A stretch of 64,000 bases of DNA from Metaphire vulgaris (GCA_018105865.1 CM030836.1:1488001-1552000); one strand, 5' to 3'. Positions 19,675 through 31,314 are shown, counted from the first letter of the stretch. The notes: a model not told the origin generated them from the letters alone. Translations and numbers: made by a program.

Positions 19675-20875
19675 CAGGGCCCAGTGGCGTAACCACGCCC
19701 GGGCAATTACGGGCAATGCCCGGGTTACTTTGCTTTCTGCCCGGGTTGAAAAATTTCTGCCCGGGTTGAAAAAATAAAAATTTATGCCTTTAATATTTGT
19801 ATTTGCTTACTTTTGCACTGCCATGAACGTCATTGCAATAGGCCTACTATTCTAATCATCTAAAACTAAAGTACATGTATCTGGAAACCGTGTTTCACAG
19901 GTTACAGGTATCAGCAAGAAATGCAGTAATTACTATAGTCATTGTGTTTGGCAAGTATATGTATCTACGTGATATATCGAATTTCACTTATGGCGGTAAT
20001 GGCTTGTCCCTAATGGACGATTCATTTCCTATGCATCTTCCTCTACCGAAGTGGACGCTATCTTCAGTGTAAGGTGATAATTGTTGCTCTGGCCGTGGCT
20101 GAAGATTTACGATGACTTGGTGACTGATAACCAGGGATAGCAGGCAGATGAAGTGGCTTTGACCTCTGTGCTCCAAAGACCCTCGTCGGGTCAGGTCGGG
20201 TCGGGTTGACCCGCCTTAGAAGCAAATCGCAGCTGCTTTGAGATTTGACCTTTTTGACCCGAGTGGGAACTCCGATTTCCATGTGTATTTGGTCGGAAAC
20301 GGTAAGGTCAGCACTGGGCAACAAGGTACATTGACATTAAGAGAGCATTCCTAAAATTCCTAAAATTCCGATCAAAGATAGGAGGGCCTATGGATTCACT
20401 CTTTAAAATTCATCTGTTGAGCACTTGCGTTGCCTCGTGGAATGGGATCAATTTAAAATCCTCGTTAATTTGTTTAACTAATTTTTGCTGAGTGTCTGTC
20501 CATAAATTAAGTAAACAAAAGAGGGAGGCGTTTGAAAAGTGTGACAACTGTTGATAGGCGGGGGGGGGGTAAATTCGCCCAAAAATTGCTTACGTAATTT
20601 ATGGACAGCCCATGATCAGCTGCCCGGGTTACATTTTGACTCTGGTTACGCCACTGACAGGGCCATATTAAGGCGGGGACTGAGGGGGCTGAAGCCCCAG
20701 GCCCACCATAAAAAAAAATAGGCTCACCGTTTTTTCCAGTGACGTGATTTTTTGGTTGTCAGAGATTTTACATGAAGGCTGCGGGAAATTTTACATGGGC
20801 AATTTTCAAATTATGGAAGCGACGACTTTTTTTACTTCTCAGCCCCAGGCCCATTCGAACCTTAATCCGGCCCTG
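19675..20875. mobile_element. hAT-like MITE B (cagggcc termini), split by element A
   Basis: Ends CAGGGCC...ATATTAAGG and CCTTAATCCGGCCCTG are inverted. Perfect ATTGTAGA duplications flank it at 19667-19674 and 20876-20883. Without element A it is about 218 bp. The undisturbed target is preserved in R1 copy 1 near 1900-1912. Confidence 0.92.
19682..20656. mobile_element. hAT-like element A (CAGTGGCGTAAC termini) nested in B
   Basis: Ends CAGTGGCGTAACCACG and GGTTACGCCACTG are inverted. The target duplication is ACAGGGCC (19674-19681 and 20657-20664), which is the terminus of element B itself. The interior, 975 bp, codes for nothing I recognise. Confidence 0.92.
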
Positions 20876-21238
20876 ATTGTAGACACATTTGTGTTTTGAA
20901 AACTGTAACAAGTAGCATTGAGTTATTGCAATTGCATTGTTATTTGCAGCAACTCGTTGGCGACGTCATCATGTCCTATCTGCTGAAGACTTCAACAATG
21001 AAGACTTTACTTGCTTCTTTCCTCTCCCTAAAGAGACTTTACATTAGATGTTTAATTCAAAATTCATATTTGGTTAAGTGAATGTCGAACAATTAATAAC
21101 TAATTTTATTCAAAAGTTTAGCTTTCTTGCTTAAAAACCTGCGCATTTTCTGACATTAATAAAGTTTAGCTAGCCTGATGCAGTGAAATACGTCTCGATT
21201 TATATTTGGAACAATTGTTGAACAGAAATTGATTGTCA

Positions 21239-21244
21239 GAGAGC

Positions 21245-21281
<37 letters not shown>

Positions 21282-21309
21282 CGAGAGAGAGAGAGAGAGC
21301 GAGAGAGAG
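21239..21309. repeat. (GA)n microsatellite
   Basis: The GA tract is at the same place in R1 as 2256-2337. Confidence 0.95.
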
Positions 21310-21333
21310 ACATTACTAGTGAATGGTTGAGGC

Positions 21334-21490
21334 CAGTGTTATGGTTATGAAATTTGAGCTGGGTGGGGTGAGGACTGAAATTCAATGAATGACAGAAGCT
21401 GAATATATCCCACTTGCGATTTTTGGGAGGGTTGCAAAGTTAGCTCGGGTGTTCAAACCTCCCCCATATCCCCCGGTAACTCCAACACTG
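21334..21490. mobile_element. hAT-like MITE (CAGTGTTATGG / CCAACACTG)
   Basis: It is absent from R1 copy 1 (gaatggttgatgctatgac). Flanking octamers GTTGAGGC and GTTGATGC match at 7 of 8. Length is 157 bp, non-coding. Confidence 0.8.
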
Positions 21491-21617
21491 GTTGATGCCA
21501 TGTCAACATTAGGGAAGCCAAGACATGAACATGTCTCCATTGTTAAAAACCCAAACTAAATCCATCCCACCATCATTCAGACCCAACCCACGCACGATAC
21601 CATTCAGGTTATTAGCC

Positions 21618-21911
21618 CAGTGGCGTAGCCCGGATTTCCAGAAGGGGGGTTTTGTTTTTGGTTTTGACCGACCGAAACCAACTTTGAGAAAATCTTGACA
21701 AGCAAAAAAGGCTATCTTCTCTATTTTCCCTGACAAGCATGACAAGCAAAAAAAGTAATCTCTTTTAAACAGTTACATTCTATAGCCATCGGGGGTTTGA
21801 CCCCAGAGTCGCGTGAAAAAATAAAAATGCATAGAAAATCTTTTAAAAATATTTTGTTTTCGGCACCAAAGGAAAAGTTTTAACCCCAAACCCTCCTTAG
21901 CTACGCCACTG
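21618..21911. mobile_element. hAT-like MITE (CAGTGGCGTAGC termini)
   Basis: Ends CAGTGGCGTAGCCCGG and TTAGCTACGCCACTG are inverted. Flanking octamers TATTAGCC and TATTAATT share only their first five bases. It is related by its termini to element A. Confidence 0.75.
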
Positions 21912-22963
21912 TATTAATTAACCCAACTCAACTCACCGTAGTACATTAATTTTTTAAAGTCATGATCTCAACTCGCCGTGGTACAATAATAATAATTTGA
22001 TAACTTCCGGTTGGCGTCATCCTGCTGCCTGGCACGTATATGCGCGTGTCACGTAAGATCGCCGTTCATGGCGGTTTTCCGACATCTAGCGCTTGTTTTT
22101 AGCGAAAATGTGCGGACAGTGACCTTCTCGCCGTTTTTCGGGTTGTCATCTGCACTTTCTCCGGGCAGTTTTGGAGAGTAGAAATCGAAAGAGCGATTAA
22201 GTATCTGAACAACATTTAAAAGTCCGGGCAGTGCCATGATTGCAGTAGAGATGATCAGATGTGGAGGTGTAGTTATTGTTGGTGACATTTGCTGCGATTT
22301 AGGGCGTGGACTACAGGCAAGAGGTGCCAGCTGAATAGACGGTCAGTCTTAGTGGTGAAACACAAGAAGAAAAAAGTATGATGGAATGCAAAACTAAAGA
22401 GCACTAGCGCTGCAACAACCATCTCGGAAGTGTTTATGCTGACATTGGACCACAAAGAATCGGTCTTAAGTGCTCTCGAGACCAAGACCACGGTTTCGAG
22501 GCCTATATCTCTGTCTATTTCTTTCTTCGCATTTGCGACAATGTACAGATGAGGATTTTAGAAATATCGATAGGCTATGCTGCTATAGGATGAAAGTTAA
22601 TTCATGAAGGGTAAATTTCGGAGGGCGTCGTTTTTCCTCAGCCATTAAAATGTTATGACCTACAGTAAGATATGAAGATTTTAATATAAGATTTCTGTAA
22701 TTACACACGATAAGTGATGAATTATGCCGGATTTTTTGAAACATGTCAATATCAGAAAAAGTTTATGTGCTGTCACAGAGCAACCGACGAAGATCCTATC
22801 GACGTCACAAGATGGAATTGAAAGATTTCTTCTTCGAATTTTTACAACTGATAACTTTAGCTGTATAATCATTTCCTTGATCGAATAAAACTGACAGGCG
22901 ATTTAGATGTCCGAATAACATAGCATAATTCGAATTTCTTTGGTTTCATCACTTCAAACTGTG

Positions 22964-22968
<5 letters not shown>
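21912..22968. other. Intergenic, no supported gene
   Basis: Short frames occur on the minus strand, but none has a domain or credible splice context. The stretch looks unique rather than repetitive. Confidence 0.4.

Positions 22969-23053
<85 letters not shown>
22967..23053. repeat. (AT)n microsatellite
   Basis: About 86 bp of AT repeat. Confidence 0.97.
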
Positions 23054-23056
<3 letters not shown>

Positions 23057-23848
23057 GACAGCCCACCTGTTCTATCTCATCAAATGGTCGTTGTATCTAA
23101 TCTAGTGGTAACTAATTAGTTATTTTCAATAAACTACTTACAGGCCGGGCCAGTCAACATTCACTCACAACTCTACTTTCTTCTCAAAATACATATTTAT
23201 TCTTAACTAAAATAATCAAATCTACATTAATAGCGCTCATCAAATATAATAATAATTCAGAGTCTTTGACTAAGTTCAATACTCTATCTCATATATAGAC
23301 TATGTCTATCTCTATGGTCGTATGATAGTTCTCCGTTAACAACTAGAGTTGAATCAGTAACTAATATAAACAATTAGACTGTCGATAGACAGATCTTAAA
23401 ACATCACATAAAACTATCAAACAAGTTCCTGAGCTCCTCTACAAACGCAACGCTCAATTGACGACTAAGTACAGATACATTAGCTCGTTTTATTTAATCG
23501 AAATACGCCTTTAAATATATTTAAAATCAATGCGACGATCGACGTTCGACCAGCTCTTCGGCTCCAGTCGCCATCTCTTCCTCTTCTCTTCGGCGAACGA
23601 CCTTGACTCTTCATCACAGCTCGGCAGATTCGAACGCGCCTCATATCCGATTGGTCTACGCACTCGGTGTCCTCGAAACGCTACGTCCTATTGGATCAGG
23701 AAACGCCCGTCTCAGCCAATCGCACCACCGGTCGTCTGCTGCACCTTAATTACCATAGCAACCAATTAGTCAAACTAGGTCACATGTTTACTTTATCTAG
23801 CGCTAATTCAACATTCACCACTAATTTCACCATCATCACCACACCATC

Positions 23849-23851
<3 letters not shown>
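23054..23851. other. 0.8-kb stretch between two long (AT)n tracts
   Basis: Both sides of this stretch are AT runs. Its ends (ATTATGACAG and, inverted, ATTGTGATGG) are weakly similar. It may be an element that inserted into a single AT microsatellite. The frame at 23530-23769 has no recognised feature. Confidence 0.35.

Positions 23852-23911
<60 letters not shown>
23852..23911. repeat. (AT)n microsatellite
   Basis: About 60 bp of AT repeat. Confidence 0.97.
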
Positions 23912-23913
<2 letters not shown>

Positions 23914-24726
23914 ACAATTAGTATTCATAAACTTAGTGCATTATAAGGTATTACTACGTGAATATGTCAGTTCAATTATTTAACAGAACATTCATTTTGG
24001 TTTTTATTGATATTTTTGACAAGTCTTGATTGAAACTGATTGGATTTCACAAAATTGCTTAATTGCTCATTGATGATGAAAATGTTCCTCGTAATCGTTA
24101 GGTTTTAAAATGCAATAAATCTTCAAATTGTGCGACTTGACAATAAACAGAATAAACGCAGTAAAAATCATCGATAATTTGTATGACGTAATTACGAGAA
24201 TACAAGTATCCGATTATCTTAATGCTCTTGACAGACTGATTCAAGTTGTTGTGTGTAAAATTTTTAAAACATATGAGGCAGATAATGTTGATTATATGGG
24301 AATTTTGACGGGTTTGGAAAGTATGCATGTTGCTGTAAAAAAAGCGACAAGCATCCTTTGTTAATAAATATGAAAAGTCACTGTACTTTGCTGAGTGTAT
24401 TATTAGAACTTATCTGAGGGCAAAGGCTGCATTGTGTAAAGTTTGTGCTTAGTTTATTAGTTCATTATTAGTTTTTATTTTATTTAGTTTTGTTCAGTTG
24501 ATTTGTGTTATCTTTGGTTGTGTACTATTTTTTTGGATGTTGTGCTTGTCACGAATAAATATTATTATCATATTATGTACATGCATGTACAGTATATATG
24601 TACAGTATATATGTATATATACATGAGTATATATATATATACTCATCAAATTCAGGTTCTTACCCTGTTATGCGCGTCTGCAACCAATCGTTTTTCGTAG
24701 TCGCTTTGTTTAATTAATGTGTGGTG
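23912..24726. other. AT-rich intergenic sequence
   Basis: Palindromic gtacatgcatgtac and tatatatac units occur near 24576-24645. No gene is recognised. Confidence 0.4.
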
Positions 24727-24728
24727 TA

Positions 24729-25484
24729 CAGGGTGTCTACGAAAAAAACACCCCAGCAGGAAAACTTTGATTTCTTAAAAGTTCCTAAATATATTTCTAT
24801 CAAAATTGCCACACTTGTGCAGCACATATTTCCCCACCTCTCTGCCAATTTTCATCTCATTTGCATGTAAGATGGCCATTTTGTGAATATTCAAACTTTG
24901 ATTTTTACTACTCAGTATGACAGGCCTAAATATCTATAGCTTCACATAAATTTGGCTTCGTGTCAATTTTGGTGGTATTAGTAGCAGTTTTTGTTGTTGT
25001 TCCAGTAGTAGTAGTAAAGTTTAGATCGAATGCAATTTTGTAAACATGTTTTTAAACTCACAGAATTCGACATAACAATAAAAGTTTGATTTAAACTTTC
25101 AAAATGGGTAAAATATCGAATGAAGATAAGATGCGAATTCAGACATTGCGGGAGCTTGGCTTTGGATACCGAACAATTTTTGCAATTAAGGTTAGGGTTA
25201 GGGTTAGGGTTTGCAATTATGTCCGATAACCATCTTGAACAATTGTGGTTGAAGTTGAAATTTCTAGACAATCAATAAAAGTTTGTCTGCTGATTCGTCA
25301 AAATCGAATTTTGATTTTTTGATATCTCACAAAATAGCCATCTTACAAGCAAATTAGTTGAAAATTGGCATAAAGGTGGGGAAATATGTGCTGCAAAAGT
25401 GTAGCAATTTTGATAGAAATATATTTAGGAACTTTTAAGAAATCAAAGTTTTCCTGCTGGGGGGTTTTTTTCGTAGACACCCTG
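24729..25484 (+). mobile_element. Tc1/mariner-like element with a residual transposase N-terminus
   Basis: Long inverted ends (about 170 bp, starting CAGGGTGTCTACGAAAAA) are flanked by TA on both sides (24727-24728, 25485-25486). Inside, an ATG at 25105 opens MGKISNEDKMRIQTLRELGF and GYRTIFAIK, which looks like the helix-turn-helix start of a mariner-type transposase. The frame then enters four TTAGGG units (25191-25214) and stops. The rest of the transposase is missing, so the element is non-autonomous. Confidence 0.75.
25190..25214 (+). repeat. Interstitial TTAGGG repeat
   Basis: Four consecutive GTTAGG-type units sit inside the mariner-like element, at the point where transposase coding ends. 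Confidence 0.9.
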
Positions 25485-25599
25485 TATATTTTATTGGTTG
25501 TTTATTATAGCGGACATTCTCCGGCTTCTAAATACACCGGATATCGCCACTAACATATCAGCATAGTGAATCTTGATTCATTACACAAATCATTTCAAA

Positions 25600-25708
25600 A
25601 TCTATTCAGGGATCATGTGACCGTCCAAGATACAGACGCCCTGGCATTGAACCCGGGTCGATAGACACCGGGACCTATAGTTGATGCTCTACCAACTGAG
25701 TCATCGGA
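25600..25708 (-). mobile_element. tRNA-derived SINE head
   Basis: On the minus strand a tRNA-like body carries an A-box TGACTCAGTTGGTAGAGC (about 25687-25704) and a B-box GGGTTCAATGCC (about 25647-25658). The acceptor arms do not pair, which argues against a working tRNA gene. Confidence 0.6.
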
Positions 25709-25861
25709 GTATCGAGGTAATGTAAAAAAGATTGTTGTAGTCTGGAACAGTGCATTGCTGCGTCAATATACATAATAATGAAAATGTGGTGAAATCACAA
25801 ACAAGACTAACAAAACAATTAATAATTAAATTCAAATAAATCTAAGGTCTATATTATATAA

Positions 25862-26376
25862 CTAGTTGTTACCCGTCAAAAATGACTGGGGAGAGTGGCT
25901 ATCTCCTCCCCCGATTTATTGCAAGAGTTCGTATTTTTCCTATGTCCCCACTGGGTGGTCTTGCCCCACCACAGGGCTGCACGCCATAACGGAACCTGCG
26001 ACTACGGTTTGTGCCTACGATTGCATTGGGATTTGGTCTTCCATGGGGGATGCGCCTTCCAGTGATACCTACGGCCCTTTTGGGCATACGACTTCTTTTT
26101 TTGCTTACGGACCCCAAGGGGCATTGTCTCCCACGGAGGACTGTGACTTTCTCTCCCCGAGGGGCTGTGCCCCAGTGGAAGATAAGGCTCCCCAGGGGCT
26201 GGGGCTAGGTCTCCCAAGGGAGGCTGCGCCTCCCCAGAAAGGCCTACGGCCTCACATGGGGCTGCGCCCCAGTAGGACCTGTGGCCCCATAAGCGGGGTT
26301 GCGTCCCTCAGTGGGGGCTACGGCCTCCCTCTGGGTCTTGGGCTTGGTCTCCTACGGGAGGCTGCGCCCCAGTAAA
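25862..26376. repeat. GC-rich hairpin repeat family, copy 2
   Basis: Its head (acccgtcaaaaatgactggg, then gagtggctatctcctcccccg) matches 2620-2670. The body is again GGCTGCGCCCC and GGCCTACGGCC hairpins. It runs directly into an ATCT microsatellite. The 169-codon frame over it is an artefact of stop-poor GC repeat. Confidence 0.8.
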
Positions 26377-26403
26377 TAAACTGAAAATCATTTAACTACA
26401 GCA

Positions 26404-26637
<234 letters not shown>

Positions 26638-26984
26638 TCTGATGGACATCCTCTTGTATTCTCGCAATGATCTTCATATGACTGCTAGATCATTTTACTG
26701 TGTTTAAAAGTCGTTGGTTTTGCTATGGCATTTTAATGTCTATATTATTACTTCCGACAATTCGGACATTTTGTTACAGTTTAAGACCTAGCGACTACGG
26801 GATAAATAAATGAAATTTATGAAAGCCATTGATTTTTCAACCAAGGCTAGTCAGAGATATCAATCAAAAGCAAAACAGAATTGTGAATAAAATATTATTA
26901 TTTAGACTAAAACATTCGAGCAACAATACCTTTATAATGCAGTCAATTCATAAAATTAATATAATTGTCAAGATATATATGATG

Positions 26985-27970
26985 CCAGTAACCGAAGAAA
27001 AGTGACCAAAGGAATCCGAATTGATAGTTTTGCTGTTAGAAGAGCTAAATCGCTACATTGTTTTATTCTATCAAGGAAATAACAACTGACTGATCCAACC
27101 AAGAATATCAGTTATAGGAGTTAACAGTGTTGATTCCACCAATTTCATCACGCGACATTGATCGTATTTCCATCGGTTAATCTATGGTAACACATAAACC
27201 TTTTTGATTTGAATCTGTTTCTAATATAAAATGAATAATTCAGTACTTATTATGTGTCATTATAGAAATCTGATATTAAAACCTTTGCTTCTTTGGTCAT
27301 AACATTAAAATATAGGCCTATTCAGAGGAAAAATGGAGACCACTAATAGTTATTTTATTAGCACTTAAACAAACATTCAACTCAAAACTTTGAAGTAATT
27401 TCATTTCGTTCTATTATCTTCGAAACTCTGACCTCTTCATCGCCTTAACGCGAAGTGAAAAATAAGCATTTGGAATTGCCATGCATGGCTACACACAACC
27501 GACACTAGAGTATCGTAACTCCCGAAAAATACTCAAGGATGATTTTTATCATTTTAACATCATCTTATATCTTAAGAGTTTACGTGAACTAAACGAGACA
27601 AAGATGGCGTTATCATTTATGTTTATATGTACCGGAGGCACTTTGCACGCGTATGCTTCGGAATATCGCCGTCTCTGGCCGTTTGATGGGATCCTGCGTT
27701 TGTTCTTTCGCTCTCAACGTCTGAAAAGTTACCGTATTGTCGTTTTCTGGGAAATCTCTGTTCTTTTTCCGAGTTACTTTGGACTTTTCGGTCGTTCCTC
27801 GGCAAAGTGTAACGACCGCTATCCTATAACGGTCGCCATTCCATCGACGCTGCCGGTAGAATTCTCGAATAGTCACACACAGACTCGAGAATCTTACGAC
27901 GTTGCCTTTCCAGAAAACAGCAAACGACTGCCGGTCCTGTCTTCACCTTGAGCTCCATCTCTGGTCGGAT
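26985..27970. repeat. Dispersed repeat R4, copy 1 (opened by the LINE at 27971)
   Basis: Blocks match 32935-33450 (attgttttattc, gttgattcc, tccatcggtt, atctgatattaaaa, atgcatggctac). A later block matches 38985-39240 (gtaccggag, gcacgc, tctggtcggat). The plus-strand 156-codon frame at 27481 lies in this repeat and has no domain I recognise. Confidence 0.7.
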
Positions 27971-29595
27971 CAGAGATTAGCCGAAAGCTCTGGCGATCGA
28001 TGAAACTATCGCTTGGAGACAGCGTGGATCACGATCAATCGGCGGGCGGGCTCAGCGCTGATGGTTTCGCCGACTATTTTCAAAAGAAAGTCGAATTGAT
28101 TAAAAACTCGTTTGAGCACTCTCCTCCGCCAGAGATTAAGCAGTCATTCTCCGGTGATTTACTCGATTCCTTCAAATCGATTACTGAAGAGGAAATTCGG
28201 TCGATCATTTTATCGTCTCCATCGAAAACCAAGACGATTGAGCGTGTTATTACAGGTCAGATGTTGGCTCACTTGAATATGTATCATCTGCTTCCTAAAA
28301 CTCAGTCAGCCTATCGACAAAATCATTCAACTGAAACGGCGCTTCTACACATTCTCTCTGATGTATTTAAGGCTGCTGATAAAGGTAAAGTGACCACGCT
28401 GATCCTACTCGATCTTACAGCCGCCTTTGAATTGGTTGATCATGAAATTCTTCTGCAAAGGCTGCGACTGAGAATGGGTTTGGATGGTGCGGCCCTGCTA
28501 TGGATTAGATCGTATTTAACCGACAGAACAATGCGTGTCTGCTATCACGAATCTGTGTCCAGTACTAGAAAGATGCTCTGCGGAGTTCCACAGGGGTCCA
28601 TTCTGGGCCCTCTGCTGTTTGCTATATTTATCAGTGAACTCGGAAGCATTGAGACTAATCATCAGCTTAACACACTCTATTATGCCGACGATATTCAATT
28701 GTATAATTCTCACTACCCTGATGACGCTATGCAAGCAGCCGAATTATTGTCTAACGGTATTGGACAAATTCAGGAATGGCTAAGCGCGAATAGACTTAAA
28801 TTAAATTCATCGAAGTCAGAACTGATATGCCTGGGACAGAAGCGGCAGATCAGAAAAGTAATGCTTGACGGAGTCAGGGTCGGCTCTGATCAGATTCTGC
28901 GCTCAAAGGTCGTTCGGAATCTAGGCGTGTTCCTTGATGAAGATCTGTCAATGGCTGATCACATAAGTAGGGTGGTATCAAGAGGTTTTCTTGAATTGCG
29001 TAAATTAAGATCGATAATAACCTCGGTGACGCGTGAGGTGGCATTGACGCTGGTTCATGCGCTGGTCTGCACACGGTTAGACTACTGTAATATTCTACTG
29101 GCTCAAATTAACGTCACACAGTTAAAGAGACTACAATCATTGCAGAATGCAGCTGCTCGGTTGATAACTGAGACGCGAATGGACCAGCACATTTCGCCAG
29201 TTTTTCGTGAACTACACTGGCTTCCGGTGATCTACAGAGTACAGTTAAAAATTATCTCGTTGGTGGACAAATGTCTTCGTGGAGATGCACCAGAATACCT
29301 GCAAACTGAATGTAGGCTTGTTCGATCATCTGATAGAGCTCATGGATTAAGATCATGTGACACGCGATTACTCGTCATCTCTCGGACTAATTCAAGATTT
29401 GGTGATCGTATGTTCTCGAAGCTTGGCCCAGCCTACTGGAACACTCTTCCGTCAGAACTTCGAGATCGAATTACTACACGGAACATTTTTCTATCGAGAC
29501 TGAAGACGTTTCTTTTTGAACAATCAGCAGCGGCGCATTAGTGTTTTAATGCGCTTCGTAATGTTCTATCTAATCTAATCTAATCTAATCTAATC
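27971..29595 (+). mobile_element. L2/CR1-group LINE, 5'-truncated, (TAATC)n tail
   Basis: It runs from a KLWRSM coding remnant to five TAATC units at 29570-29594. The paralogous site at about 39230 (ggtcggatctgtcaaattat) lacks it, which sets the borders. It is the same family as 48341-50908, which ends in the same pentamer repeat. Confidence 0.85.
28000..29541 (+). CDS. LINE reverse transcriptase, open but internally deleted
   Basis: The frame encodes 513 residues without a break: TAAFELVDHEILL (RT domain 3 region), CGVPQGSILGPLLF, the catalytic LYYADDIQL, then the C-terminal half including HISPVFRELHWLP and YWNTLPSELRDR. Compared with the sister copy at 49062-50669, about 70-75 residues are missing in frame after SSPSKT, including the segment that contains NYRPISNLSF. 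Those residues belong to the RT fingers, so the product should be inactive. The ATG at 28000 is internal to the original ORF2. There is no endonuclease. Confidence 0.85.
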   Translation: MKLSLGDSVDHDQSAGGLSADGFADYFQKKVELIKNSFEHSPPPEIKQSFSGDLLDSFKSITEEEIRSIILSSPSKTKTIERVITGQMLAHLNMYHLLPKTQSAYRQNHSTETALLHILSDVFKAADKGKVTTLILLDLTAAFELVDHEILLQRLRLRMGLDGAALLWIRSYLTDRTMRVCYHESVSSTRKMLCGVPQGSILGPLLFAIFISELGSIETNHQLNTLYYADDIQLYNSHYPDDAMQAAELLSNGIGQIQEWLSANRLKLNSSKSELICLGQKRQIRKVMLDGVRVGSDQILRSKVVRNLGVFLDEDLSMADHISRVVSRGFLELRKLRSIITSVTREVALTLVHALVCTRLDYCNILLAQINVTQLKRLQSLQNAAARLITETRMDQHISPVFRELHWLPVIYRVQLKIISLVDKCLRGDAPEYLQTECRLVRSSDRAHGLRSCDTRLLVISRTNSRFGDRMFSKLGPAYWNTLPSELRDRITTRNIFLSRLKTFLFEQSAAAH

Positions 29596-30058
29596 TGCCA
29601 AATTATTTTCTTAGTATTCTCCTATGAACATCCGCTTCTCAGGAATTTAAGACCTGATTTTGTCATGCAGAAGTTTCCTTTCATCACTTCTGCGGACTTT
29701 CAACATCATCAGCGACCCTTTCATTTGTCAATACAGCGAAGGTGTTTTGCTTTCTAAAGGATTCATCTCCGTAATCGTCAAGGTGGCGACCTCCTTCATT
29801 CCATTCAAGCAGGCTTTCGAGACCTTAATGTTTCGTTCCTCATCGGCATACTATCGTTTTCAGCAGCTCATTTGCTTATATAGCCCCGCAAAAGGCTATA
29901 TAAGAAGTCTCGTAGAATAGGAATAAGAATACAAAAGTGTCCGATGAGAATGCAGTAGAACATCAGCAAAAGTATTCATATCAACATTGCCCTGCTCCTG
30001 TTAAATATCACTCTGATAAAGCAACTGACTTGGAACGATATTTGTTACTTAGTACAAA
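29596..30058. other. Intergenic; small hairpin at 29877-29902
   Basis: No gene is recognised. A TATATAGCC stem with its complement GGCTATATA is seen. The stretch may be the continuation of repeat R4 after the LINE. Confidence 0.35.
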
Positions 30059-30074
30059 GTCAAATTATTTACCT

Positions 30075-30436
30075 GTTCCACCGTAGACTTCAACCTCACA
30101 CAAGGTGAGCAATCCAGCTCCATTGATTGGCTGTTGAATGATAACATATTGACCGGCAATTGTGCCTGGGTTACAGTTAAGGGTGACTGTTTCACCAAGC
30201 TCCACTGATGATACATAATGGCCGCCGTTGAATTTGTCACTCCGACGATGAAATAATCCAAGCGACTGGCTTTTGAAAACCAAACAATACACATGACGAT
30301 ATTGTCCAGTGCTACTTGAAATTTTTAGGTTCTCCAATATTTTAACATTTATGCATTGAACGTTTAGGCTGCGTCTGCTTTGAAATTCAGAACAAACAGT
30401 TATTGAGAAACTCGCAATAACAATTGAAAAGTTCAA
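30075..30436 (-). CDS. Fucolectin-type lectin, C-terminal exon (fragment)
   Basis: The minus frame ends SVELGETVTLNCNPG, then GQYVIIQQPINGAGLLTLC and EVEVYGG, the characteristic C-terminus of the eel-fucolectin / tachylectin-4 domain. A splice donor (ACAG|GTAAAT) follows at about 30073. The upstream part in this frame does not match the family; another frame of the same DNA reads RLDYFIVGVTNSTAA, which does. That suggests a one-base shift near 30225 (mutation or read error). The domain binds fucose through a shallow calcium-containing site in known members. The acceptor was not fixed. Confidence 0.6.
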
Positions 30437-30792
30437 TAATTAAATTAATTGGTCAGAGTTTACAGAAATTGCTTATAACTGAAATAACGAAACCTAAAGT
30501 GTATTTGGACTGGGGGCCTGTCGTGGATTTTTGGAAACGTGACAGAATAGCTGCACCAACCAGACATGCACTCGCGTCTCATTTAGTCTGACGAAAGGTG
30601 ATCGAAAGAGCGGATCTGAGTGGAACATTAGCTACAGAAATTCTCCAGTGATATTATGGCTAAACTTTAGCTCTGATGTCCAATACATGTAATAGAAAGT
30701 AGTTAATCGATTCCGTTGACAATGACACCCACCTGGTCGCCCTTTCTTGACACCAAATTCTCAGGGGTTTGCTAAAAATTCCACGACAGACC

Positions 30793-30979
30793 CAGTGGCG
30801 GCTCCACAGAGGGGCCCGGGGCCGGGGCCCGTGCCCCTATTGAGTGCCTGCCCCCCCCCCAGTTCCCCTGTTGGGACCCTATACTTAATACTACATACCT
30901 AGCAACAAATGGATGGCCCCAATGATTAAAAGTTGCCACCCCAACGCCCCCCACTTGCCAAATCCTGGAGCCGCCACTG
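30793..30979. mobile_element. hAT-like MITE, family CAGTGGCGGCTC
   Basis: The usual termini are flanked by GACAGACC and GACAGACT (7 of 8). It lies in the presumed intron between the lectin exons. Confidence 0.88.
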
Positions 30980-31314
30980 GACAGACTCCAAACCAAATTG
31001 ACGTTCTTTGGCTGTAGATACTAGATAGTTTGAAACTAAGTTCAATTGTCAGAATTAATTGATGCACCAGACAGTATAACAAGTCGTCCTTTACAAGATG
31101 GGCGGAACAACATTTTTCAAAATCGTTTAATGTTGTCATCAAACCAACCAACGTAAGTATGCTTTATCAATCAACACGCCCTCCCTCTAATAAACAATTT
31201 GGAAGAATTCATGCATACATGTATAGTAATTTTAATTTTAGACATCTCAGTCAAAAACTCTATGGGATGAGGAGAAGCAAAATTTTGTTTAAATTTGTAG
31301 TACGACCGCCTACC

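Larger units (their letters stand above)
18235..21570. repeat. Dispersed repeat R1, copy 2 (opened by several insertions)
   Basis: The fragments 18235-18597, 19513-19674, 20884-21333 and 21491-21570 are together collinear with R1 copy 1 (655-2435). The intervening sequences are absent from copy 1 and are described separately. Confidence 0.85.

Noticed and set aside
23054..23851. An LTR retrotransposon
   Set aside because: No paired long terminal repeats, primer-binding site or gag-pol coding sequence is seen here or elsewhere in the window.
23530..23921. Small coding frames between two AT microsatellites
   Set aside because: No domain, no splice context, and one frame ends in the AT run.
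25600..25708. A functional tRNA gene
   Set aside because: A and B boxes are present but the acceptor stem does not pair and the anticodon arm is irregular. A SINE head is more likely.
27481..27951. A 156-codon gene upstream of the LINE RT frame
   Set aside because: The DNA is dispersed repeat R4, also found near 33 and 39 kb. The frame is not conserved there.
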